DNA of 11,513 bases from Ilumatobacteraceae bacterium (GCA_016650435.1 JAENVT010000136.1:1-11513); one strand, 5' to 3'. Counted from the stretch's first letter, positions 1 to 9,074 are shown. The notes: generated by a model not told the origin, from the sequence alone. Translations and numbers: made by a program.

Positions 1-3081
<3,081 letters not shown>

Positions 3082-3109
3082 AGCAGCCGCTATATACATA
3101 GAAGCCCTT

Positions 3110-3149
3110 GGGCGCGATTCTGGTACTGGGGGGTTCCGGATTCGCGCCC
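3110..3149. terminator. Imperfect hairpin between convergent rpoC and the pgsC-like gene
   Basis: Arms at 3110-3123 (GGGCGCGATTCTGG) and 3136-3149 (CCGGATTCGCGCCC) can form a 14-pair stem with one mismatch and one G-T pair around a 12-base loop. It lies in the 85-base gap between two convergent genes, so it could end transcription from both sides. Neither strand has a U-tract after the stem, so if it works it is of the U-less type proposed for high-GC actinobacteria. Function is inferred from structure and position only. Confidence 0.5.
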
Positions 3150-3166
3150 GAGTGGGCGACTAGCAG

Positions 3167-4714
3167 TTAGGCGACTCGCGAGTCGCGATCGCGTGGAGTG
3201 AGCGCGTCGGCCAACCAACGGTCGGCGTCCTCCCATGCGTCGGGATGGGCGTCCTGCCAACGTTTGTTGCCCTTGGCGCTCCAGGCTGTGGAGTCGATCG
3301 AGTAGACGTTCGGCACCAGGTCGCTCCAGTCGAGGCCCGAGAGATCGTCGGGCACCGTCACCGCCGGTCGATCGCTCCACGGTCGCCCCGCTTGGCGACG
3401 ATCGACACTCGGCCAGGTGGGCTCTTCGATCGCGACGGCAGGCATGAGCTCCTCGAATTCCCTGTCGAGATCGTCGTCGTCATCCGGCTCCATTGCCTGG
3501 ACCAGTTCGTCGTCCGGCTCTTCGTCGAGCTCGGCGGAAGTCCACACCGGCACGTCGTCGGGCATCTCCGACGAATAGTCGTCGTCGACTTCGATTCCTT
3601 CGTCGACCTGGACCGGGTGGAAGTGGCGGTACAGCTGCCGCATCGACTTCCAGAAGATGGTGAAGAACGTGGCAACCGCCAACAGGATCCACGGAAGTTG
3701 CAGCCCTGTTCCTTCGACGACTGATTGGATCCACCATGTCGTTGGCACGACGAATGCGGCGGCCAGCCCGCAACCCGCGACCACACGCAGAGGGCTGGTG
3801 CGGTCCATGTCGTTTGCCAGGAGACCTGGTACAAACAATGGCGTCAACGCCATTGACGCGAGGTCGAGGTGGTTGGTCACGCGTCCGCTGAAGAACGACG
3901 GTCCGACCCACAGCAAGGTCCACGAGATCATCGACGAGGTCAGCAGCATCGCCGAGAACTTCCGTCGACCGAACAGGATGAGGATCCTCATCAGCACGTA
4001 GCGCACTATCAAGAAGGTGACAATGGCGATGGCGAAGGCCACCGCCACCTGGTAGGGGTCGCCCATGAACATTCCGACGTAGGCCGCGCCGACGAACCCG
4101 CCGGCTTTGAGGTTGTAGTTGTGGGCGACGCCCCACGAGCTGGCTGCCGACAGCAGAACCGCAATGGGGATCCAGCGGTTGGCGATCGACATCGTGCCGA
4201 ACCCGGCCAACGGAGCCAAGTCGTTGACGCCTTTCAGCCTCAGAACCAACGCCAGGGCGATCGGCACGGACACGATCACGCCGGCCAGGAGGACAGCTTT
4301 GGTCGTGCGCTTGATTCCCTGCCGGCCCATGTCGTGAGCGATCAGCGCCGGCACGACGTAGCCGGCGCCGACGAACAGCGGGATGTTGCTCTCCCAGAGC
4401 CACGGTCCCGATGGGCTGAGCTTCAGCATCAACGTTTGGATTGCAATCGAGATCAGTGCCATCAGCGTGAACTTGGTGCGGCCGTAGAGCATGAAGTGCT
4501 TGCGCAAGAAGTGGTTCATGATCGCGTAGGACAGCAACGCGTTGACGAAGGTGGCAACGACCACCATCGGGTAGATGAGGAACACGGCGATGTAGCCGGG
4601 CACGACGATCGAGCCGGTGGTCAGGTGAACTCGCTCGTAGAGCATCATCGACACGCAGATACCGAAGACGAATGCGAAACGCACGATCTCCGACGAGAAG
4701 AGATAGTCGTGCAC
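3167..4714 (-). CDS. PgsC/CapC-type polyglutamate synthesis membrane protein, tandem duplicated, with acidic tail
   Basis: Membrane component of a poly-gamma-glutamate (PGA) synthetase, expected to work with the PgsB-like protein encoded just upstream. Typical PgsC is about 150 residues with one set of motifs; this protein has 515 and shows the set twice. Unit 1 (about 1-165) has IVVPGY at 36-41, LYGRTKF at 76-82 and VPALIAHDMGRQG at 121-133. Unit 2 (about 185-350) has GGFVGAAYVG at 205-214, LFGRRKF at 247-253 and FVPGLLANDMDR at 294-305. Both units are rich in hydrophobic segments. A final membrane segment near 340-355 is followed by a soluble tail of about 150 residues, very acidic at 371-422 (one run of five Asp) and tryptophan-containing at the end. 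The GTG start shares one base with the TAG stop of the upstream gene (TAGTG), with a GAGG-like ribosome site in front, suggesting translational coupling. Family assignment is firm; the meaning of the duplication and tail is unknown. Confidence 0.88.
   Translation of the reverse strand: MHDYLFSSEIVRFAFVFGICVSMMLYERVHLTTGSIVVPGYIAVFLIYPMVVVATFVNALLSYAIMNHFLRKHFMLYGRTKFTLMALISIAIQTLMLKLSPSGPWLWESNIPLFVGAGYVVPALIAHDMGRQGIKRTTKAVLLAGVIVSVPIALALVLRLKGVNDLAPLAGFGTMSIANRWIPIAVLLSAASSWGVAHNYNLKAGGFVGAAYVGMFMGDPYQVAVAFAIAIVTFLIVRYVLMRILILFGRRKFSAMLLTSSMISWTLLWVGPSFFSGRVTNHLDLASMALTPLFVPGLLANDMDRTSPLRVVAGCGLAAAFVVPTTWWIQSVVEGTGLQLPWILLAVATFFTIFWKSMRQLYRHFHPVQVDEGIEVDDDYSSEMPDDVPVWTSAELDEEPDDELVQAMEPDDDDDLDREFEELMPAVAIEEPTWPSVDRRQAGRPWSDRPAVTVPDDLSGLDWSDLVPNVYSIDSTAWSAKGNKRWQDAHPDAWEDADRWLADALTPRDRDSRVA
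3171..3186. repeat. Perfect 16-bp palindrome at the 3' end of the pgsC-like gene
   Basis: GCGACTCGCGAGTCGC reads the same on both strands. It codes for the last residues of the PgsC-like protein and sits 22 bases from the hairpin at 3110-3149. A second, shorter palindrome (CGCGATCGCG, 3184-3193) overlaps it. It may add to termination between the convergent genes or be a protein site; chance in GC-rich coding DNA is also possible. Confidence 0.4.
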
Positions 4715-5931
4715 TAAATGGCCTCAGCCGTCCACGGTTCGGCGATGTTCTCGAAGTAGTCGAGCATCATCTCCGCCTGGTGAGTGTGGATGTTGACGAA
4801 ACCCACCACCAGCACGTGATCAGTTGGCATCTGGCCGATCATTCGATCGACGATCGTCTCGACCGGCGGGCTGTGGGTGTCGCCGAGGTTGATGATGTGG
4901 TCGAGCGGATAGCCGTGCTGCACCAGCAGATCGGTGACCAAGCCCTCGAACGCGCCGAAGGTGACGAGACGCATGAAGTCGAGGTCTTGCACGGCAACCT
5001 CGGCGAACTGCACGGCCCGCCGTTCGCGGTCGTCACGGTTGTTCAGGATCCCGACGGTTGTGGTCTCCGGCGTCATGTAGGGGACCAGCTTCTCCATGGC
5101 GACAGTCATCGATTCGCGATCGTTGACGGCAAACAGGTTGGCCCACGTGACGCGCTTGCCGAGGATCTTCAGTTCCTTCATGCGCAGCACGCCCGGATCC
5201 GGCTCGGCGGCCCACATCCCGCGGAAGGCGACGTCGCGGGGAATGCCGGCAAGTTCGGCGACAGCCAAGGCGATCGCGATGTTCTCCTTGAACGCGATGT
5301 AGTCGAACTTCTCCAGTTCTTCGTCAGTGACCCACTCGGGATCGGCAACTATCAGCCTGCTGCCGCGCTTGGCGGCGACCTCCTCCATGATCGGCACGAT
5401 CAGCGGATTGCGTTCGGAGGTGATCAGCACACCGTTGTAGGGACATGTGTTGAGCAGCGATCGGGCGATCTCAGGCAGCGTTTCACCCATGACGTCCTGA
5501 TGATCTTCACGGACGTTGGTGATGACGCCGATGTTCGAACGGACGATCATCTTCTCGCTGACGGCCTGGTACTGGGGCTTCAACGCCATGCACTCGATCA
5601 CCAGGGCCCGCACATCGCCATGGACGTACTTCTTGGTCACTTCGATTTGCTCGAGGATCGTCGGGGCCGCCTTGCGCTCGATCGGCTCGTCGATGCCGTC
5701 ACGATTGATCACCGCGGCGGCAGTGCCAGTCGACTTCGCAACCGTGACGACTCCACCCTCGCGCAGTAGCCCGGCGATGATCCGTGAGACCGTTGATTTA
5801 CCGCGGATGCCGTTGACGTGAATGCGGAAATCGAGCTTGTTGATCCTCCGTCGGTGCGCGAGAGATTCGCGCCCCCAACGCGCAAGAAGCGCGAGGCACA
5901 CGAAGTACCCGCCGATGACTGCCAGTGGCAC
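4714..5931 (-). CDS. pgsB: PgsB/CapB-type poly-gamma-glutamate synthetase (ATP-dependent amide ligase)
   Basis: Mur-ligase-like ATP-dependent enzyme that, in the known PGA systems, joins glutamate through gamma-amide bonds at the membrane with PgsC and PgsA. At 405 residues it matches the usual PgsB/CapB length (about 390-400). Residues 3-19 form a hydrophobic N-terminal anchor. The P-loop is HVNGIRGKST (38-47). Further family motifs are AKSTGTAA (65-72), VIECMALKP (111-119) and VITNVREDHQDVMGE (136-150). The GTG at 5931 is chosen because an in-frame stop lies three codons upstream; no clear ribosome site precedes it. It is the first gene of a two-gene minus-strand operon and overlaps the downstream pgsC-like start by one base. 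It is divergent from rpsL across 200 bases. No PgsA/CapA or PgsE partner is visible. The product could be polyglutamate or another gamma-linked amide polymer; the sequence does not decide this. Confidence 0.9.
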   Translation of the reverse strand: MPLAVIGGYFVCLALLARWGRESLAHRRRINKLDFRIHVNGIRGKSTVSRIIAGLLREGGVVTVAKSTGTAAAVINRDGIDEPIERKAAPTILEQIEVTKKYVHGDVRALVIECMALKPQYQAVSEKMIVRSNIGVITNVREDHQDVMGETLPEIARSLLNTCPYNGVLITSERNPLIVPIMEEVAAKRGSRLIVADPEWVTDEELEKFDYIAFKENIAIALAVAELAGIPRDVAFRGMWAAEPDPGVLRMKELKILGKRVTWANLFAVNDRESMTVAMEKLVPYMTPETTTVGILNNRDDRERRAVQFAEVAVQDLDFMRLVTFGAFEGLVTDLLVQHGYPLDHIINLGDTHSPPVETIVDRMIGQMPTDHVLVVGFVNIHTHQAEMMLDYFENIAEPWTAEAI

Positions 5932-6131
5932 GACAAATCATCGGCATTCTTGACAGTTTCCTGAAGGTCTCTGGGAAGGTATTTAGCGTGCAAAATATGT
6001 CCGTACCAGGAAAGTTGGTCGCGCAACGGAAGCGCGTGTTGCCCCTTTCACCTGTCGCCTCTAACATTGCAGGGTCCTGCGTTGGATCACCCGGCGCGCA
6101 AGTTTGACAATACGTTCGCAAAGGTAGACGC
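5932..6131. other. Divergent intergenic region between pgsB and rpsL
   Basis: About 200 bases without a gene, holding the start regions of the minus-strand polyglutamate operon and the plus-strand ribosomal operon. The best promoter seen points to rpsL (6039-6067). An inverted repeat GCAGG-GT-CCTGC (6069-6080) covers its predicted transcription start. A good -35 hexamer TTGACA at 5950-5955 has no well-spaced -10. On the minus strand a TAAATA (bases 5981-5986) could be a -10 for pgsB but lacks a clear -35. How much the two promoters overlap cannot be told from sequence alone. Confidence 0.5.
6039..6067 (+). promoter_or_regulatory. Candidate sigma-70-type promoter for rpsL-rpsG
   Basis: TTGCCC (6039-6044), a 17-base spacer and TAACAT (6062-6067) give an ideal spacing with four of six matches in each hexamer. 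Predicted transcription starts near 6074, leaving a leader of about 58 bases before the rpsL GTG. It is the best-spaced promoter-like pair in the divergent region. An independent promoter is needed because rpoC transcription is separated from rpsL by an oppositely oriented operon. Confidence 0.5.
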
Positions 6132-6503
6132 GTGCCCACCATTCAGCAGCTCGTCCGTCAAGGCCGAAGCACCAAATTCTCCAAGACGAAGACGCCGGCC
6201 CTGAAGGGTTCGCCGCAGCGTCGCGGTGTCTGCACCCGCGTGTACACCAACACGCCGAAGAAGCCGAACTCCGCCATGCGCAAGGTCGCCCGGGTGCGGC
6301 TGACCAGCGGCGTTGAGATCACGGCGTACATCCCCGGCGAGGGTCACAACCTGCAGGAGCACTCCATCGTGTTGGTGCGCGGCGGCCGCGTACGCGACCT
6401 TCCGGGTGTGCGTTACAAGATCATTCGTGGCGCGCTCGATGCGGCCGGCGTGAAGAACCGCAAGCAAGCCCGCAGCCGGTATGGCGCAAAGCTCCAGAAG
6501 TAA
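6132..6503 (+). CDS. rpsL: 30S ribosomal protein S12
   Basis: S12 of the small ribosomal subunit, at the decoding centre, where it helps control translational accuracy. The 123 residues align end to end with bacterial S12. Conserved blocks are PTIQQLVR at the start, [20 protein letters not shown] (41-51), EGHNLQEHS, and the C-terminal RKQARSRYG. The start is GTG, with AAAGG (6120-6124) as ribosome site seven bases upstream; the next residues PTIQQLVR confirm it. Lys43 of the streptomycin-sensitive form is present. At position 88, normally Lys in VKDLPGVRY, this protein has Arg (codon 6393-6395); that change gives streptomycin resistance in mycobacteria and E. coli. It is followed after 13 bases by rpsG, and the two are probably co-transcribed. 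Confidence 0.98.
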   Translation: MPTIQQLVRQGRSTKFSKTKTPALKGSPQRRGVCTRVYTNTPKKPNSAMRKVARVRLTSGVEITAYIPGEGHNLQEHSIVLVRGGRVRDLPGVRYKIIRGALDAAGVKNRKQARSRYGAKLQK

Positions 6504-6516
6504 GGAATGTTGACCC

Positions 6517-6987
6517 ATGCCTCGTAAAGGTCCTGCACAGCGTCGCGAATTGACTCCCGACCCGATCTACCGGTCACTGCTCGTCGCCCAGATCGTCAAC
6601 AAAGTCATGCTCCACGGCAAGCGGTCCGTTGCCGAAAAGATCGTCTACGACGCGCTGAAGATCGTCGAAGAGAAGTCAGGCGCCGAGCCCATCGCCACAC
6701 TGAAGCGAGCGCTCGACAACATCAAGCCTCCGCTGGAAGTCAAGAGCCGCCGGGTTGGTGGCGCCACGTACCAGGTACCGATGGAAGTTCGCCCGCGTCG
6801 CGCGTCGACATTGGCAATCCGCTGGCTGGTCGACTTCAGCCGGGCCCGTCGCGAAAAGACGATGGCCGAATGCCTTGCTGGGGAGCTGCTGGATGCCGGC
6901 AACGGTTTGGGTGCGTCGATCAAGCGTCGCGACGACATGCAGAAGATGGCCGAGAGCAACAAGGCGTTCGCTCACTACCGCTGGTGA
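6517..6987 (+). CDS. rpsG: 30S ribosomal protein S7
   Basis: S7 nucleates assembly of the 30S head on 16S rRNA and in other bacteria can repress its own operon. The 156 residues are the usual length and run from [10 protein letters not shown] to the typical AHYRW end. Family motifs include [21 protein letters not shown] (15-35), [21 protein letters not shown] (75-95) and AIRWLV (99-104). Ribosome site AAGGA (6502-6506) overlaps the rpsL stop and is ten bases from the ATG. In most bacteria fusA and tuf follow; here the next gene is an unrelated nitroreductase, so the str-type operon ends at rpsG. Confidence 0.98.
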   Translation: MPRKGPAQRRELTPDPIYRSLLVAQIVNKVMLHGKRSVAEKIVYDALKIVEEKSGAEPIATLKRALDNIKPPLEVKSRRVGGATYQVPMEVRPRRASTLAIRWLVDFSRARREKTMAECLAGELLDAGNGLGASIKRRDDMQKMAESNKAFAHYRW

Positions 6988-6998
6988 TTTCTGGGTGT

Positions 6999-7025
6999 TG
7001 GTAATACCATCGACGGCCCAGGAGG
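6999..7025 (+). promoter_or_regulatory. Candidate extended -10 promoter and strong ribosome site for the nitroreductase gene
   Basis: TGG-TAATAC (6999-7007) resembles an extended -10 element (TGn plus hexamer), with no convincing -35. AGGAGG at 7020-7025 is a perfect Shine-Dalgarno sequence six bases before the ATG at 7032. The ribosome site is clear; the promoter is a suggestion, as the gene could also be read through from rpsG only 44 bases upstream. Confidence 0.35.
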
Positions 7026-7031
7026 CACGTC

Positions 7032-7463
7032 ATGGTTCTGAAAGATGTAATCGCCAAGGTCGTCACCAGTTTCCATCGCCTGCTGTTCGATCTGTCGAAG
7101 GGCAAGGTTGCCGGCAAAGCCGGCGGCATGCCCGTGTTGAAGCTGACGACGATCGGCCGCAAGTCGGGCCAGCCACGTGCGACGATGTTGACCAGTCCCC
7201 TCGTGGAGGGCGACAACGTGATCCTCGTGGCTTCCAACGGAGGCGACGATCGCAATCCGATGTGGTTCTCGAACATCCTCGCCAACCCCGATGTCGACGT
7301 GGTGATGGACGGCTCGACCAAAGCAATGCGGGCCTTGGTCGCCGAGAACGATGAGCGCACCCGGTTGTGGGAGGCGCTGACGTCCAAGCACGCCAGATAC
7401 GCCGGTTATCAGCGCAAGACGTCCCGACAGATTCCCGTAGTGGTGCTCGAACCCCGCGACTAG
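7032..7463 (+). CDS. F420 (deazaflavin)-dependent nitroreductase, Ddn family
   Basis: Small split-barrel oxidoreductase of the deazaflavin-dependent nitroreductase family, whose mycobacterial members use reduced cofactor F420 to reduce quinones and nitro compounds. The 143 residues match the usual length. The characteristic stretch runs from GMPVLKLTTIGRKSG (32-46) through LTSPLVEGDNVILVASNGG (53-71), NPMWFSNILANPDV (75-88) and a C-terminal YAGYQRKTSRQIPVVVLEP. The N-terminal 30 residues are amphipathic, as in Ddn-type proteins that associate with the membrane. The ATG is fixed by AGGAGG six bases upstream. It follows rpsG by 44 bases on the same strand, which looks like chance neighbourhood rather than shared function. 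The physiological substrate cannot be named. F420 use implies an actinobacterial-type cofactor pathway elsewhere in the genome. Confidence 0.85.
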   Translation: MVLKDVIAKVVTSFHRLLFDLSKGKVAGKAGGMPVLKLTTIGRKSGQPRATMLTSPLVEGDNVILVASNGGDDRNPMWFSNILANPDVDVVMDGSTKAMRALVAENDERTRLWEALTSKHARYAGYQRKTSRQIPVVVLEPRD

Positions 7464-7485
7464 GTGTGATGACCGGGAACAACTA

Positions 7486-7530
7486 GGCGCGATAGTCGTG
7501 CGAGTTCTGCGAAAGCCCGACGACCGCGCC
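7486..7530. terminator. Possible bulged hairpin between convergent genes
   Basis: GGCGCG (7486-7491) pairs with CGCGCC (7525-7530), and GTCGT (7495-7499) with ACGAC (7520-7524), giving an 11-pair stem with a three-base bulge and a 20-base loop. It lies in the 82-base gap between the convergent nitroreductase and minus-strand hypothetical genes. There is no U-tract. The large loop and bulge make this a weak candidate. Confidence 0.3.
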
Positions 7531-7545
7531 GATAGATCGGTTTCC

Positions 7546-7914
7546 CTAGCGCCAGGAGTCCCGGAGTCGTCGGATTCGTTCGCGTTCAGCGTCTCCCGCG
7601 GCCTGGTCCTCCGCCTCCGAAATGTCAGTTTCGCACCACACCCTGTCTCGGCAGCGGCCAACGCCTCGGATGAAGTGGTCCTTAGGACAAGCGCTCAATA
7701 GATCGAACTCAGCGGGCAACTCGAACTCGGAGTAGCGGCTTGGGTCCATTCTCGCGTCTTCGTCCACCGGCTGATCGACAGGGTGCCGTTCACCTTGCCT
7801 GAAGAGGAACAGCAGGCACGGACCACCCTTTCCCTGCCACGGGTCCACGACGACGGCACCACACCATGGGCACGAGAGAGGTGGCACTGGTTCGTACGAG
7901 TCGTACAGGCCCAT
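7546..7914 (-). CDS. Small cysteine-rich protein of unknown function
   Basis: Protein of 122 residues when started at the ATG at 7914. It contains CPWCG (15-19) and WQGKGGPC (26-33), then further cysteines at 76, 88 and 94. The CxxC pair plus later cysteines suggest a zinc-ribbon-like fold. The first third (MGLYDSY, proline-rich, CPWCG, WQGK, GPC, FRQG) resembles a group of uncharacterised bacterial proteins I recall but cannot name. The C-terminus (98-122) is charged and probably helical. The frame is open back to an ATG at 8070, but those 52 extra residues are arginine-rich and do not look conserved, while the short start is preceded by TACGGT six bases upstream, a possible leaderless -10. 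It has no signal peptide or membrane segment. No function is proposed. Confidence 0.6.
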   Translation of the reverse strand: MGLYDSYEPVPPLSCPWCGAVVVDPWQGKGGPCLLFLFRQGERHPVDQPVDEDARMDPSRYSEFELPAEFDLLSACPKDHFIRGVGRCRDRVWCETDISEAEDQAAGDAERERIRRLRDSWR

Positions 7915-8252
7915 CGCCAGACCGTAGTGCGCCGACGGTGGCCGAGCCTGGCGAGAATCAACCCGCTCCAGCGCGCCGTCGCATGCCCGATTCCGGCGTA
8001 GAACGGCGCATGCATCGCGGGAGATCTGGCGCATAGTGCCCTGATCACGCGTGCGCTGTCCAGCCTTCATAACGGCAGGGTTGGCGCTGCTGGCCTTCGG
8101 TCACCGCTGGCACCGAAATGGGCGTCGGCGGCCCGTTTCGCGCCCTGCGTTGCGAGTTTCGTCGATCAGCGCGAGCGAACAGAAGCGCGGAACTTCTGTG
8201 GGCGCGCACAGACATCTCGGATGAAGGCCGCGTTGTCCCTCGATTCACCGCT
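7915..8252. other. 338-base stretch without a convincing gene
   Basis: Lies between the small cysteine-rich gene and the NERD gene, both on the minus strand. Frames crossing it on either strand are open mainly because of high GC; their translations are arginine- and alanine-rich and lack recognisable motifs. The only structure seen is the hairpin at 8169-8207. It could also hold the promoter of the minus-strand gene that follows, or a decayed gene. Confidence 0.5.
8169..8207 (-). terminator. Hairpin downstream of the NERD gene
   Basis: ACAGAAG (8179-8185) and CTTCTGT (8193-8199) form a perfect seven-pair stem with a seven-base loop. Beyond a small internal loop, GCGCG (8169-8173) pairs with CGCGC (8203-8207). 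It begins 45 bases after the NERD stop codon in the direction of transcription, a typical terminator distance. No U-tract follows, so this would be a U-less actinobacterial-type terminator. The structure is clear; the role is inferred. Confidence 0.45.
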
Positions 8253-8996
8253 CTATTCAAGCGGGCCACTCGTTGCGCTACTCGGCGACCGTTCGTCCTC
8301 GCCCACCCGGTCGTAGATCGCCCGGACCATGTCGCTGTCGAGGCGCGGCGGCTGGCGGCACAACCAGTCGCGGAGGTCGTGTTGGGTGCGCACGTGGACT
8401 TCGGCCGGATGACTCAGGGTTTGCATCGTGGCTGCACCGATCAGTATCAACACCGATTGCACAGTGACGTTGAAGCCGCACGCATCGGTCAGAACGCGGC
8501 CCGATCGTCGTGCTTCGAACCGTGCCCGCCGCAGGCGGTTGCTCTCGCGACCGTTGATCGTCACGGCATGCTCGCTGACCCAGACCTTGGCCCCGAGTTG
8601 ATGCTCGACGTAGATCGTGAAGACTCCGCCTGGGCCGACCACGGAATGATCGACACGGAGATCGTCAGGGTCGTCAGGGTCGGGGCGGTCGGGGCGGTCG
8701 TGACGGTCGGGGCGGTCGATTTCGAGCGATTGCAGCACGAACCATCCGGCAGGCAAGTCGGCGAGCTCATCGCCGATCTTCTGCTCTTCTTTCAATGCGG
8801 CACGTTCGGCGCGCTCGGTGCGGCTGCTGAGCCGTCGGGCGGAACTGAGGAGGGCGGCGATCGGTCGCTGTTGCGGCAGTTCGATGACCTCCGCAGCGGA
8901 TTGTTCAGGTGTTGATGAAATCTCGCATGGCACCGGGTCGGGCAGCGTCGGCGCCGGCCACGGTGAGAGTGTCGGCGTCACTGTCATTACCGTCAC
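8253..8996 (-). CDS. NERD (nuclease-related) domain protein with altered active-site motif
   Basis: Protein of about 247 residues of the nuclease-related-domain family, distantly related to restriction-type nucleases. Residues 1-60 are proline-rich and low in conservation. A charged helix (60-80) leads into the NERD core: IGDELADLPAGWFVLQSL (74-91), RVDHSVVGPGGVF (114-126), GAKVWVSEHAVTINGR (135-150) and a C-terminal strand VTVQSVLILIG (177-187). Where relatives commonly have x-T-K-H after the VFxI strand, this protein has Y129-V130-E131-H132, so the conserved lysine is replaced by glutamate (codon 8604-8606). The linker at 94-112 consists of D-R-P/D-P-D triplets coded by a 9-bp tandem repeat. 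The start is uncertain: GTG at 8996 or ATG at 8987, the latter seven bases after GATAGT. There are no membrane segments. Family call is good; catalytic activity is doubtful. Confidence 0.75.
   Translation of the reverse strand: MTVMTVTPTLSPWPAPTLPDPVPCEISSTPEQSAAEVIELPQQRPIAALLSSARRLSSRTERAERAALKEEQKIGDELADLPAGWFVLQSLEIDRPDRHDRPDRPDPDDPDDLRVDHSVVGPGGVFTIYVEHQLGAKVWVSEHAVTINGRESNRLRRARFEARRSGRVLTDACGFNVTVQSVLILIGAATMQTLSHPAEVHVRTQHDLRDWLCRQPPRLDSDMVRAIYDRVGEDERSPSSATSGPLE
8661..8717. repeat. 9-bp tandem repeat inside the NERD gene
   Basis: Six consecutive 9-bp units of type GTCGGGGCG / GTCGTCAGG / GTCGTGACG fill 8661-8714, followed by a final GTC. Three units are identical GTCGGGGCG. On the coding (minus) strand each unit gives three residues, producing DRP-DRH-DRP-DRP-DPD-DPD-D in a linker between two conserved parts of the NERD domain. 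In-frame unit length means copy-number changes would alter linker length without a frameshift. Confidence 0.85.
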
Positions 8997-9074
8997 TATC
9001 GGCTCGCCGGCCCCTGCACCTGAGCCCTCATCGACGGATGTGCCGGACGCTTCGTCAATCCCTGGCCGGGGCCG

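Noticed and set aside
3869..4717. Plus-strand open frame of 282 codons opposite the pgsC-like gene
   Set aside because: Low-complexity charged translation with no hydrophobic core or motif, opposite a convincing membrane protein.
4672..5769. Plus-strand open frame of 365 codons opposite pgsB
   Set aside because: It lies wholly antisense to well-supported PgsB and PgsC sequence, and its His/Asp/Arg-rich translation is typical of a GC-rich shadow frame.
5950..5955. TTGACA as the -35 of an rpsL promoter
   Set aside because: No -10 lies at 16-18 bases; the nearest AT-rich hexamer (TATTTA) is 24 bases away.
6104..6109. Second TTGACA close to the rpsL start
   Set aside because: A -10 at normal spacing would fall on the ribosome site and start codon.
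6991..7021. Stem CTGGG/CCCAG with an inner TGGT/ACCA hairpin after rpsG, as a terminator or ribosome-site lock
   Set aside because: Stems are only four to five pairs and the outer one barely touches AGGAGG; too weak to call.
7915..8070. N-terminal extension of the cysteine-rich protein to an ATG at 8070
   Set aside because: The extra 52 residues are arginine-rich and motif-free, while the recognisable sequence begins at MGLYDSY.
8118..8915. Plus-strand open frame of 265 codons opposite the NERD gene
   Set aside because: The minus strand here carries clear NERD motifs; this translation has none and its length reflects high GC.
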